14,211 nt of DNA, taken from positions 1-14,211 of the forward strand of contig JAQYFM010000088.1 in assembly GCA_028723145.1 (NCBI GenBank), in the 5' to 3' direction. Below, in pieces: positions 5,382 to 13,238 of this stretch. This DNA comes from Spirochaetales bacterium (GTDB taxonomy: Bacteria > Spirochaetota > Spirochaetia > Sphaerochaetales > Sphaerochaetaceae). Every line of letters starts with the position of its first letter. Position 1 is the first letter of the stretch. The notes beneath the pieces were generated by a model. The model made no database searches. It saw only the letters and a list, made by a program, of their open reading frames with translations, and was not told the origin of the DNA. The position numbers and the translations under genes are program-made.

Positions 5382-7469
5382 TTAATCCTCAGTGAGAAGA
5401 TCCTCCTCATCTCCTAAAAGCATGTCATCAGGAAATGATTGAATAGTTACTTTTGACTTTTTACTCTTATTAGTAGAAGCAAGAGAATCATCATTATTTG
5501 CTTTACTATCGTTTTCAATCTTCTTTCTAACAAGTAAAGCTTCCTCTTCCATTCTTTCACGCTTTATTGTCTCAAGACGTTTATTCTCACTTTCAAATTT
5601 ACCGGTAATTTCAGTAAGTTCACGGTTAGCTTCTCTATTTTGCTCAGTAAGATTAAAAAGCTCTTCCTTAGTTTCAGTAACTCTCTTTTGAGTTTCTTCA
5701 AGCTGAGCTTGCTTTTCATTAATCTTTCTTTGTAAATCACCAAGACGCTCAACAGTGTTTGCAATAGTCTCATCAGCCCCCTGGTTAAGCCAAGAAACAC
5801 TTTCCTTGATATCACTTTGTCTTGAAGCAAGGTTTTCAATTGTTTCAAGGGCAATTTTATTCATTGCTCTATAAACACCATCGATTCGAGAAACCTCAGA
5901 GTTAAGAATTTCAGCAATTTTTTCTTTATTCTTTGAAATAAAGCTTTCTGCCTCACTATCCATTGTTTCAACTTCTTTCTGATGAACAGCTTTAATTTCT
6001 TCAGCACCTTTTGCAGCACACTCTAAGACTTCACTTTGCTTTTGACTTAACTTTTCAATGCTTTCATTTGTAGAAGCTTGTAAATCAGCTTTTGCTTTCT
6101 CAAGGCTATCAGAAAGAGAAGAAATAGTACTTTCAAATATTGAAGATATTTCAGACTTTACTCTATCAGAGTCACTTACAATTTCATCACGCTTATTTGA
6201 AAGTTCTTCAACCTTATCATTAACGCTCTTTTCTATTGTTTGTAATTGGTCAAATAAAGTTTGGTAGCAAAGCTTTAACTTACCCTCAAGTTCACTATAA
6301 ATTGTAGCAAGGTTTTCTCTTGCATTTAGAATACTCTCTTGGCTCTTTTCAACTTCATTTTGAACACTAACAACACTTTCATCAAAGCTTGCCTTAGCAC
6401 TAGCTTCCCTGCTTTCCATCTCACTGACAAAGGACTGAACCTGAGCAGAAAGCTTTTCGCGCTCAGAAGAGAAGAAATCACTATCTCTTTCTCTTCTATC
6501 ATCAGCTTGTTTTTCAATTTCTGTTGATAACTCTTTAAGGGAAGCTGTCTTTTCATCAATAAAGGAATCAACTAAAGCCTTTTCATCAAATAGTTTTGCT
6601 TTATACTTATCTAATAAATCCTGAGCTTCCTTATCCTTATCTAAGTAATAAGAATTAAGTCTTTCCTCTTCTGCTTTAAGATCACTATTTCTCTCTTCAA
6701 AGAGATCTGAGAGTTCATTCTTCTTATTCTCAATTTCCTCTAAACGTCCATTAATTGAACCGATAATCTGAGTTTCCTTATCAGAAAGAGATAAAATAGC
6801 TGCTTGCAGAGCACTATCAGCTTCACTCCTCTTTTGCGCTAAATCATTTCTAGCTTCATCAAGGTATGAACCAAATTCCTCTCTATTCTTTGATAACTCA
6901 TCAGAAAAGAGAGAAAGCATTTCTCTTTCTTTATCTTGGTGCTCTTGAACAATTGCATCAAGATTAACTTTTGTTGAAGCAAGGTATGCTTTAACGGATT
7001 CCTGCTGACGAACAATATCTTCTTCAATTACTTGAGCATTAGCTTTAAATGATTCAATTGTAGTATTAACAGATTCAGCCTTTCTAACTTCATCTTGAAC
7101 TACACTAATTCTATTTTCTGCATGTTCAGTTTGAAGTCTAAGTTTTTCAAGAGTTACTTCATAACCCTTACAAATTGACTCAAGCGCAGCTAAGTCTCTT
7201 CGATGGTTTTTAAGATTTTCAAGAGATAGATTAATATCGCTAATCATATGATTAGCTTCATCTTGTTTGGCTTGAATCTTATCAATAGAGTCATGACAAG
7301 TCTCTTGAACTCTTTTCATAGTTTGAGCAGCTTCATTTCTAAATGTTACAATTTTCTCTTTAACATTAGAAAGGCTTCTGCTCTTTTTATCCTCAGCTCT
7401 TAAAGCAAGGATAATTATTAGTGTGATCACAAATAGTGATACAGGAAGTATATAAACAAGCATGTCCAT
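5382..7469 (-). CDS. Membrane-anchored long coiled-coil protein (SpiroCoCo-like)
   Basis: The 695-residue protein has a single N-terminal membrane segment (about 4-23, VYILPVSLFVITLIIILAL) directly followed by charged residues. Then comes some 600 residues of Glu/Lys/Ser/Gln-rich heptad-like sequence with almost no Pro or Trp, predicting a very long coiled coil projecting into the cytoplasm. The end is a Lys-rich linker and an acidic tail (LLGDEEDLLTED). No enzymatic motif is seen. From memory this resembles the spirochaete coiled-coil family called SpiroCoCo; function is unknown, and a role in cell shape, filaments or chromosome and envelope tethering is only a guess. AGGAG lies seven bases before ATG 7469, and just 10 bases separate it from the HAD gene. 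GTG/TTG starts are not needed. Low similarity by coiled-coil bias could mislead homology searches. Confidence 0.75.
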   Translation of the reverse strand: MDMLVYILPVSLFVITLIIILALRAEDKKSRSLSNVKEKIVTFRNEAAQTMKRVQETCHDSIDKIQAKQDEANHMISDINLSLENLKNHRRDLAALESICKGYEVTLEKLRLQTEHAENRISVVQDEVRKAESVNTTIESFKANAQVIEEDIVRQQESVKAYLASTKVNLDAIVQEHQDKEREMLSLFSDELSKNREEFGSYLDEARNDLAQKRSEADSALQAAILSLSDKETQIIGSINGRLEEIENKKNELSDLFEERNSDLKAEEERLNSYYLDKDKEAQDLLDKYKAKLFDEKALVDSFIDEKTASLKELSTEIEKQADDRRERDSDFFSSEREKLSAQVQSFVSEMESREASAKASFDESVVSVQNEVEKSQESILNARENLATIYSELEGKLKLCYQTLFDQLQTIEKSVNDKVEELSNKRDEIVSDSDRVKSEISSIFESTISSLSDSLEKAKADLQASTNESIEKLSQKQSEVLECAAKGAEEIKAVHQKEVETMDSEAESFISKNKEKIAEILNSEVSRIDGVYRAMNKIALETIENLASRQSDIKESVSWLNQGADETIANTVERLGDLQRKINEKQAQLEETQKRVTETKEELFNLTEQNREANRELTEITGKFESENKRLETIKRERMEEEALLVRKKIENDSKANNDDSLASTNKSKKSKVTIQSFPDDMLLGDEEDLLTED

Positions 7470-7479
7470 ATTATTGCTC

Positions 7480-8160
7480 CTAGAATAATCTTTCCATTAG
7501 CTCGAAATAGTTCTTAACCACGATATCAGCAAGTGGATAAGAACCATTTTTCTTAGTTATCATAACACTATTCATCCCGGCATTTTTAGATCCGGTGACA
7601 TCCTTTGAGTAGCTGTCTCCTACATACAATATCTCACTTGGTTTTAAATGCATTTCCTCTGCCATCTTTATAAAAGGAGTAGCATTTGGCTTTAAGGTTC
7701 CATAGTCCTCACTTGAAGCTACAAAGGATGGATAAATGGTTAAACCCAATACATCAACCTTATTTCCAATAGGAAAATCTGATAGAAATCCAATTTTGTA
7801 GCTTTCCGATTTAACCTTATCTAAAAACTCAAGTAGCCCTTCAAAACGTTTAATTTTTTGGTCATAGTAGCACCAAGGCTCATAGAGATAAGAAAGATAC
7901 TTTTCTTGGTAATCCTTCTTAGGCTTACCAAACATTATCTTACACTCCCTCTCTCTAAATGCGCTTAAAGTGGTAGCAGGAATAGCCTTTAAACCATCCT
8001 CCTTTCTAATCTGCACCCTCATTTTATTATAGCGCCACGAAAAAATTGGATGCTTTATTGCTGCCTTTAAAAGATAGATATTAGTTTCTCTTTTAGGATA
8101 AAGAGTACCATCTATATCAAAACAAATAGCCTTTATCCCTTTTTCAGCAAGAAATCCCAT
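7480..8160 (-). CDS. HAD-superfamily hydrolase, phosphoglycolate phosphatase-like
   Basis: Probable Mg-dependent cytoplasmic phosphatase of the haloacid dehalogenase superfamily, substrate unknown. The 226-residue form starting at ATG 8160 has all four HAD motifs: motif I FDIDGT with Asp15 (nucleophile) and Asp17; motif II Ser127 in GFLSDF; motif III Lys157 in LKPNATPF; and motif IV GDSYSKD with Asp182 and Asp187. A helical C1-type cap fills about 22-120. The open frame continues upstream to 8256, but those 32 residues overlap the der 3' end, are basic and lack homology. AAGG sits eight bases before ATG 8160, so that start is preferred. It follows der by four bases and precedes the coiled-coil gene by 10, so it is almost certainly co-transcribed. 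Confidence 0.88.
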   Translation of the reverse strand: MGFLAEKGIKAICFDIDGTLYPKRETNIYLLKAAIKHPIFSWRYNKMRVQIRKEDGLKAIPATTLSAFRERECKIMFGKPKKDYQEKYLSYLYEPWCYYDQKIKRFEGLLEFLDKVKSESYKIGFLSDFPIGNKVDVLGLTIYPSFVASSEDYGTLKPNATPFIKMAEEMHLKPSEILYVGDSYSKDVTGSKNAGMNSVMITKKNGSYPLADIVVKNYFELMERLF

Positions 8161-8164
8161 TTTA

Positions 8165-9706
8165 TTACCTTCTCTTTTGCTTTTGGTTTCTAACAATCTT
8201 CTCTGCTCTTTCTCTTTCTTTACCAAGACGAGCCTTACCACCAGGCTTCTTAGCAACGCCCTTAGGAAGTGCTGATCTCTTACTTCTTTCCTTTATTACT
8301 TTACTTATCTCAGCCTCTTCCTTCTTTGGGCCCTTTTCATAAAGAGAAGGATTTCTCTTTCTCTCACGAAGTGAAATCTCAATAGGGATTGAAGAAAAAC
8401 CTAATTCCTTTCTCATTAGATTTTTAATGTAAGATAAATAGCTTTCAGGGAAATCCTTAATTCTATTTACAAAGAGTAAGAATCTTACAGGTGTAATACT
8501 TACTTGAGTTCCATATAAAACTTTGTAATGCCCTGAAGCACCGCGAGGTGGTTCATACTCTTCTCCCCATCTTCTAATGCAATCATTTAAGACATTTGTA
8601 TCAATTCTCTTATTAAGCTGTCTCCATACTGCCCATACAGTATCAAGAAGCTTACCAATTTCATCGCCTTCAAGTGCTGAAATTGGAACAAGTGGGGCAA
8701 AGTTTAATACAGGGAATAAGAATCTAACTCTATCCTTAATAGCTTCAAGCTCGTTACCAACACCCTTAAGTGCATCAATCTTATTTAAGACTAATACAAC
8801 ACCTTTACCACGTCTAACAATTAACTGAGCAATCTTTTTATCCTGTTCTGCTAAGCCTTCTGTTACATCAATCATTAACAAAACAACATCTGCATCATCA
8901 ATTGTTTTAATTGCTCTATTTACTGAGTAGTATTCAACATCCTCTTCAACTTTACTCTTTCTTCTAATTCCAGCGGTATCAAGGACTGTGTAATCAGTAC
9001 CTTTGTAGGTAAAGGTTCCTCTCATTACGTCTCTAGTTGTACCTGCAATACTACTTACAAGAGAAATTTCACGACCAGTTAAAAGGTTTGTTAATGTACT
9101 CTTTCCTGTATTTGGCTTACCAAGGATAGCAAGCTTAATTGTTTCAATCTCTTCTGGCTCTTCTTCCTGTCTTTCAAGGTTTAGAAGGCCCAAAAGTGTA
9201 TCTTCAAGCTCTTCAATACCAAGGCCATGAGCGGCTGAAATACCAACTACTCTTTGGTATCCAAAGTTATAGAAGTTCCAAATTAAATCTTCTCTACTTA
9301 CATCATCTACCTTGTTTACAGCAAGCACAACCTTATCTGTATAAGGTCTGAGCTCCTTTAAGAGCATTTGGTCCTCTGGAGTGACTTCCATGCAGTCCAT
9401 TACAAAGATGATAAGGTCACTTTGAGAAAGAAGTGATAAACTTTTTTCTGTTACAGGACCATCTAAACCTTCTTGGTCTAACTTAACACCACCACTATCA
9501 ACGAGTGTTACTCTATTGTTTCCAAGTAACCAAGACTCTGGAATAGGATCACGAGTAACCCCAGGAGTTGGGTCTGTAATAGCCCTTCTTTTTCCAATCA
9601 ATCTATTAAATAAAGTACTCTTACCAACATTTGGTCTACCAATGATACTTATTAGTGGAAGATTAGTATCGATATCAGCTTTATTAACTATTTCAAGTTT
9701 CTGCAT
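8165..9706 (-). CDS. der: GTPase Der (EngA), 50S ribosome assembly
   Basis: Double-domain GTPase needed for maturation of the large ribosomal subunit. Its 513 residues contain two G domains in tandem. The first has GRPNVGKS (23-30), a G3 written DSGG (70-73) where DTGG is usual, and NKVD (131-134). The second has GKPNTGKS (196-203), DTAG (243-246) and NKID (308-311). A KH-like RNA-binding domain fills about 365-450. A basic C-terminal extension (about 455-513, rich in Lys and Arg) makes it longer than the usual 440-490 residues and probably contacts rRNA. AGAGGA lies six bases before ATG 9706. It is the first gene of the leftward unit, with a promoter about 80 bases upstream. Confidence 0.97.
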   Translation of the reverse strand: MQKLEIVNKADIDTNLPLISIIGRPNVGKSTLFNRLIGKRRAITDPTPGVTRDPIPESWLLGNNRVTLVDSGGVKLDQEGLDGPVTEKSLSLLSQSDLIIFVMDCMEVTPEDQMLLKELRPYTDKVVLAVNKVDDVSREDLIWNFYNFGYQRVVGISAAHGLGIEELEDTLLGLLNLERQEEEPEEIETIKLAILGKPNTGKSTLTNLLTGREISLVSSIAGTTRDVMRGTFTYKGTDYTVLDTAGIRRKSKVEEDVEYYSVNRAIKTIDDADVVLLMIDVTEGLAEQDKKIAQLIVRRGKGVVLVLNKIDALKGVGNELEAIKDRVRFLFPVLNFAPLVPISALEGDEIGKLLDTVWAVWRQLNKRIDTNVLNDCIRRWGEEYEPPRGASGHYKVLYGTQVSITPVRFLLFVNRIKDFPESYLSYIKNLMRKELGFSSIPIEISLRERKRNPSLYEKGPKKEEAEISKVIKERSKRSALPKGVAKKPGGKARLGKERERAEKIVRNQKQKRR

Positions 9707-9731
9707 TCAATTCCTCTTAGGACAAAAGTTA

Positions 9732-9762
9732 ACACTATGCAATTTATCCTCAATGATAGTGT
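9732..9762 (-). promoter_or_regulatory. Inverted repeat in the der 5' leader
   Basis: ACACTAT (9732-9738) and ATAGTGT (9756-9762) are perfect inverted copies with a 17-base loop, just downstream of the predicted start point of der transcription and about 25 bases upstream of its ATG. This could be a leader hairpin affecting translation or mRNA stability, or an operator. No known riboswitch or protein site is recognised. Confidence 0.4.
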
Positions 9763-9784
9763 ATTGTATTAATTCATTCGTGCC

Positions 9785-9814
9785 AATATAGATTTTCTAC
9801 TCATTTTGTGTCAA
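9785..9814 (-). promoter_or_regulatory. Sigma70-type promoter for der and downstream genes
   Basis: Minus-strand TTGACA (9814-9809) is a perfect -35 box, followed by an 18-base spacer and TATATT (9790-9785). Transcription would start near 9778, giving a leader of about 72 bases before the der ATG. This is the best candidate for driving the whole der-to-dnaJ series. Confidence 0.65.
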
Positions 9815-9896
9815 TTAATACTATATCAAATGATGTACATTTATTTGTTTCTTCAAAAAAACTTATTTAAATGTAAATTTAGAAAATTAAACAAAT

Positions 9897-9942
9897 TTGA
9901 GAAAACCTTGTAGAGAGAACTATTTTTCGGTAATATTTTTTC
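9897..9942 (+). promoter_or_regulatory. Candidate promoter and U-rich leader of the GerMN gene
   Basis: TTGAGA (9897-9902) with TATTTT (9921-9926) after 18 bases is the best of several weak options; TTGTAG/TAATAT (9908/9931, spacer 17) is another. Either would put the transcript start within about 10 bases of ATG 9943, or at it. The bases before the ATG (TAATATTTTTTC) have no Shine-Dalgarno sequence, and TAA at 9931-9933 blocks any earlier in-frame start. The rest of the 9707-9942 gap toward der is AT-rich, with no other recognised site. Confidence 0.28.
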
Positions 9943-10524
9943 ATGATTGAAGATGATGATAAATTTAAACAAAAGGAAAACCTTGAAGTCAAAAGTGAAA
10001 AAAATCTACTAAGACCTATAATTGTTATCATCACCTTTTTACTTTGGTGTACTCTTCTTTCCTATTTTTTCTTCCCAAAAGTAAAAGCTGCCATCAATGA
10101 TAGTGGTGTTGTCCCTTTAATAATGAATATGCAGGAAGAGCAATCTACACCTCAAAGAGGAATTAAAGCTATTTATTACTCACAAGATGGAGCAAAAGTA
10201 TTTTCCTTTGTGACTCAAAAGCGAGGTTCAACATATCTTCATGATACTATTGAAGCATTGATTAATGACTATCCAGAAGTAGCACTTAAAAATGGTTGTA
10301 TTTCTCTTGTTTCAAGTAAAACAAAACTCATCGGCCTCAGTGTTAGTAGAGGTATATGTTATGTCGATCTCTCAAAAGAATTTTTATCAAGTCCTAGCTA
10401 TAAGAACTACAATGCATATGATCAAATAAAAGAGACCTTACTCTTAGATGATAAGATAGAAAAGGTAGTAATATTAGTTGAAGGTAAGGTTTTGGATTCT
10501 AATTATTTTATTACACAAAAGTGA
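9943..10524 (+). CDS. GerMN-domain protein, N-terminally membrane-anchored
   Basis: A 193-residue protein with a charged N-terminus (1-21), one membrane helix (about 24-44, rich in Ile, Leu and Phe) and an extracytoplasmic domain. From about 75 to 187 it fits the GerMN fold: STYLHDTIEALI, a Gly/Ser-rich middle, then CYVDLSKEF (139-147) and the closing strand KVVILVEGKVL. GerMN domains were named from the Bacillus germination protein GerM. They also occur in lipoproteins of many non-sporulating bacteria, probably as envelope or peptidoglycan-linked domains. There is no lipobox, so it is anchored by the uncleaved helix. It is the only + strand gene in the core block, divergent from der and convergent with ymdB. 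It lacks a visible ribosome binding site. The exact role is unknown. Confidence 0.82.
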   Translation: MIEDDDKFKQKENLEVKSEKNLLRPIIVIITFLLWCTLLSYFFFPKVKAAINDSGVVPLIMNMQEEQSTPQRGIKAIYYSQDGAKVFSFVTQKRGSTYLHDTIEALINDYPEVALKNGCISLVSSKTKLIGLSVSRGICYVDLSKEFLSSPSYKNYNAYDQIKETLLLDDKIEKVVILVEGKVLDSNYFITQK

Positions 10525-10545
10525 TAATTTATCCCTATAAAACTA

Positions 10546-10596
10546 TTATAAGTCAGCGAAATGTCATAAAAAAATAGAGATTTCGCTAACTTATAA
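10546..10596. terminator. Long hairpin between convergent GerMN and ymdB genes
   Basis: TTATAAGT (10546-10553) plus AGCGAAAT (10555-10562) pair perfectly with ATTTCGCT (10580-10587) plus ACTTATAA (10589-10596), with one C/A mismatch between the two 8-bp blocks and a 17-base loop. It sits in the 90-base gap between two genes that end toward each other, so it probably serves as a bidirectional terminator. Neither side has a long U run (TAGTTTTATAGGG on the minus side), so efficiency is uncertain. Confidence 0.6.
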
Positions 10597-10614
10597 ATTA
10601 AATATTAATACTTG

Positions 10615-11385
10615 TTAAATTCTAACAATTTCAACGCACTTACCACTTTCACTATCGATTGTAAGTAAGACACCTTGGATCTCACCTGCTTCATCAGAGA
10701 TTTCACTCTTCATAGGTAGCTGTGTTAACTGTCTCTCAATTGATATTTCAGGTTTTGAACCAATAACACCACTGTGGACTCCTGTTAAACCAAGATCACT
10801 AATATATCCTGTACCTTTTGGAAGGATTTTTTCATCAAGAGTTTGTACATGAGTATGAGTACCGACTACCGCAGAAACACTTCCATCGAGGAAAAAGCCC
10901 ATAGCTTCCTTTTCAAGTGATGATTCAGCATGGAAATCTACAAGGATTACATCTGAAGTCTTTTTAAGCTTTTCAACTGTTTCTTTAACACTCTTAAATG
11001 GACAGTCTGTAACTGGCATATCAACTCGCCCTTGAAGGGATATTACAGAGTAAGTAACACCATTTTTCTTTAGTGTGCAAACTCCATGCCCAATAACACC
11101 TTTAGGATAGTTCAATGGTCTTAATAAATCTTCTTTTGAATCTAGAAGAGGGAAGATTTCATTTTTCTGCCATATATGGTTACCACTTGTAATAACATCG
11201 GCACCATAGCGCTTCATGTTGTAATAATCTTCTTCACTAATACCAAATCCACCAGCGGCATTCTCACCATTAACGACACACAGGTCAACCTTATATTTCT
11301 TTATAAGGCCTTGAAGTCCCAAAAAGAGAGCACTCATTCCAGGACTTCCTGCTACATCGCCAAGCATTAATACTTTAACTAGCAT
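10615..11385 (-). CDS. ymdB: YmdB-family metallophosphoesterase
   Basis: Dinuclear-metal phosphodiesterase of the TIGR00282/YmdB family. Bacillus subtilis YmdB cleaves 2',3'-cyclic nucleotides and 3',5'-cAMP in vitro and affects biofilm and motility decisions. The 256 residues match the family length. Metal ligands are visible in order: Asp10 in LGDVAG, Glu41-Asn42 in VNGEN, Asn69-His70 in SGNH, His152 in DFHAE, and His177/His179 in GTHTHVQT. No signal peptide is present, so it is cytoplasmic. Its ATG overlaps the rny stop by one base (TAATG, sharing base 11385), implying translational coupling; GGAG lies 11 bases upstream inside rny. Pairing with RNase Y is conserved across many phyla. Confidence 0.93.
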   Translation of the reverse strand: MLVKVLMLGDVAGSPGMSALFLGLQGLIKKYKVDLCVVNGENAAGGFGISEEDYYNMKRYGADVITSGNHIWQKNEIFPLLDSKEDLLRPLNYPKGVIGHGVCTLKKNGVTYSVISLQGRVDMPVTDCPFKSVKETVEKLKKTSDVILVDFHAESSLEKEAMGFFLDGSVSAVVGTHTHVQTLDEKILPKGTGYISDLGLTGVHSGVIGSKPEISIERQLTQLPMKSEISDEAGEIQGVLLTIDSESGKCVEIVRI

Positions 11386-12917
11386 TATCTAGCATACTCC
11401 ACAATTCTTGTTTCTCTGATAATTGTAACTTTAATTTTACCAGGATATCTGAGCTCTGCCTCAATTCTCTCAGCAATACCTTTAGCAATATCCTTAGCAC
11501 CTTCATCTGAAACAGTAGTGTTATTTACTAAGATTCTTAATTCTCTACCTGCTTGAATTGCGAAAGCAGAATCAACGCCATCAAAGCTCTTTGCAATACC
11601 TTCAAGATTCTCAAGTCTCTTAATGTAGTTATCTAAGCTCTCTCTTCTTGCACCTGGTCGTGCAGCAGAGATTGCATCTGCTATTTGAACAATTATTGAT
11701 TCAATACAGTTAGTTTCTACATCTCCATGGTGTGCGGCAACAGCATTAACAACACGAGGATCTTCACCAAGTCTCTTAACAAGTTCTGAACCAAGCTCTG
11801 CATGATTAGCTTCACTCTCTGTTTCAGCGCCCTTTCCAATATCATGTAAGAGACCACCACGCTTTGCAATTTCAGCATTAGCACCAACTTCTGATGCAAT
11901 CATACCAGCAAGGATTGCAACCTCTTTAGAGTGGAAAAGTACATTTTGACCATAGCTAGTTCTAAAATATAGTCTTCCTAATGCTCTAATAAGCTCTGGA
12001 CCCATATTGTGAATACCGAGATCAAAGATTACCTTTTCACCTTCATCAACAATAATACGACCTACTTCCTTACTTACCTTATTAACCATCTCTTCAATTC
12101 TAGATGGATGGATTCTACCGTCTTGTACTAAGCGTTCAAGTGCAACTCTGGCTATTTCTTTTCTTACAGGATCAAAACAAGAGATAACAACAGCTTCTGG
12201 AGTATCATCAATGATGATATCTACACCGGTAAGTGTTTCAAGTGTTCTAATGTTTCTACCTTCTCTACCAATGATACGACCTTTCATCTCATCGGATGGA
12301 AGAGAAACAGAAGATGTTGTAACTTCTCCACTTACTTCAGTTGCAAGGCGCTGGATAGACTCTACAATAATGTCTCTTGCCACCTTTTCTGCTGTTAATT
12401 TTGTCTCTGCTTCAATTTTTGCAACATAGACATGACCATCGTGAGCGGCTTTAGCTTGCATCTGTTCGATTATAGTAGCTTTAGCCTCTTCCTGGCTCAT
12501 TCCTGCGATTTTCTCTAATTCAACGATTAAAGAAGCCTCTTTCTCTTTCAACTCTGCTTCCTTTTTGGAAACAGCTTCACTTCTTTCTCCAAGTTGCTTT
12601 TTGACAGCATCAAGTTCCTGCTGCTTGTGTTCGAGATTTTCTTCTTTCTGCAAAAGTCTTCTCTCTGTCTTTTGCAGTTCTGATCTTCTTTCCCGCGCTT
12701 CACGCTCATTTTGCTGCTGTTCTTTTAACAGCTTATCACGTGTCTCAAGCATAAGCTCTTTTGCTTGAGCTTCTGCCTTGATGATTGCTTCCTGCTCTGT
12801 TCTAACTGCCTTCTGCTCAACAGAAGTAAGCTTGAACTTAGCATATATCCATCGGCCAGTATAGCCGAGGGCGATGCCAAAAATACAACATAGGAGGATT
12901 GTAATAACGTTAATCAT
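11385..12917 (-). CDS. rny: Ribonuclease Y
   Basis: Membrane-bound endoribonuclease that starts mRNA decay. With ATG 12917 as start it has 510 residues, normal for the family. There is an N-terminal membrane helix (about 2-20), a long Glu/Lys/Gln-rich coiled coil (about 30-190) and a KH domain with GRIIGREGRN (213-222). The HD domain has His329 in HSKEV, His358-Asp359 in LLHDIGK and His396-His397 in AAHHGD. The frame stays open 18 codons upstream to a TTG at 12971, but that TTG is part of a -35 box. A promoter ends just before the real ribosome site, AGGGGA, which lies seven bases before ATG 12917. The shorter start is therefore well supported. ymdB follows with a one-base overlap. Confidence 0.96.
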   Translation of the reverse strand: MINVITILLCCIFGIALGYTGRWIYAKFKLTSVEQKAVRTEQEAIIKAEAQAKELMLETRDKLLKEQQQNEREARERRSELQKTERRLLQKEENLEHKQQELDAVKKQLGERSEAVSKKEAELKEKEASLIVELEKIAGMSQEEAKATIIEQMQAKAAHDGHVYVAKIEAETKLTAEKVARDIIVESIQRLATEVSGEVTTSSVSLPSDEMKGRIIGREGRNIRTLETLTGVDIIIDDTPEAVVISCFDPVRKEIARVALERLVQDGRIHPSRIEEMVNKVSKEVGRIIVDEGEKVIFDLGIHNMGPELIRALGRLYFRTSYGQNVLFHSKEVAILAGMIASEVGANAEIAKRGGLLHDIGKGAETESEANHAELGSELVKRLGEDPRVVNAVAAHHGDVETNCIESIIVQIADAISAARPGARRESLDNYIKRLENLEGIAKSFDGVDSAFAIQAGRELRILVNNTTVSDEGAKDIAKGIAERIEAELRYPGKIKVTIIRETRIVEYAR

Positions 12918-12942
12918 AACATTGTCCCCTATGATAGCTATA

Positions 12943-12971
12943 ATCATACTTGTTGAAAATACAAAGGTCAA
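12943..12971 (-). promoter_or_regulatory. Sigma70-type promoter for rny-ymdB
   Basis: Minus-strand TTGACC (12971-12966) and TATGAT (12948-12943) are separated by exactly 17 bases. Transcription would begin near 12936, about 19 bases upstream of ATG 12917, just before the AGGGGA ribosome site. Each box differs from consensus at one base. Confidence 0.75.
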
Positions 12972-13177
12972 GTTGGAATTAAGATATTCATAGTGTCTTA
13001 ATTAGGTAAAATAGTATCGATAAAGCACAATATACAGTGGTAATAATTATTAATACAAAAATAATATTTAATTGTAACATATCAAATTAGTAATAAAAAT
13101 ATAATAAGAATATTTCAAGGATCAATTTAAGACTGGTGCTTAACACTATCAATATTTAATTATGTTTTTTCATCTAA
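12972..13177. other. AT-rich intergenic spacer, no gene seen
   Basis: About 200 bases between the rny promoter and the terminator of the sugar-binding-protein gene. Very AT-rich, with no frame of useful length and no recognised RNA. TAGTGTCTTAATT near 12992 and TTTAAGACTGG...TTAACACTATC near 13125-13150 are loosely inverted copies, too imperfect to call a structure. Confidence 0.6.
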
Positions 13178-13216
13178 ATAAAATATAAAACAGGTGAGCT
13201 TTTATACCCACCCGTT
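13178..13216 (-). terminator. Intrinsic terminator after the sugar-binding-protein gene
   Basis: On the minus strand AACGGGTG (13216-13209) pairs with CACCTGTT (13196-13189) with one G-U pair and a 12-base loop, followed by TTATATTTTATTT. It lies 23 bases after the stop codon and separates this gene from rny. Confidence 0.72.
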
Positions 13217-13238
13217 ATAGATAAATCTAATTTTTGTA

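Noticed and set aside
8161..8256. N-terminal 32-residue extension of the HAD phosphatase frame
   Set aside because: It overlaps the end of der, is basic and low in complexity, and lacks a ribosome site; ATG 8160 has AAGG at a good distance and begins right before the HAD motif.
9729..9738. TTAACACTAT occurring at 9729 and again at 13140
   Set aside because: Ten bases in AT-rich intergenic DNA can recur by chance; no shared flanking structure or consistent position relative to promoters.
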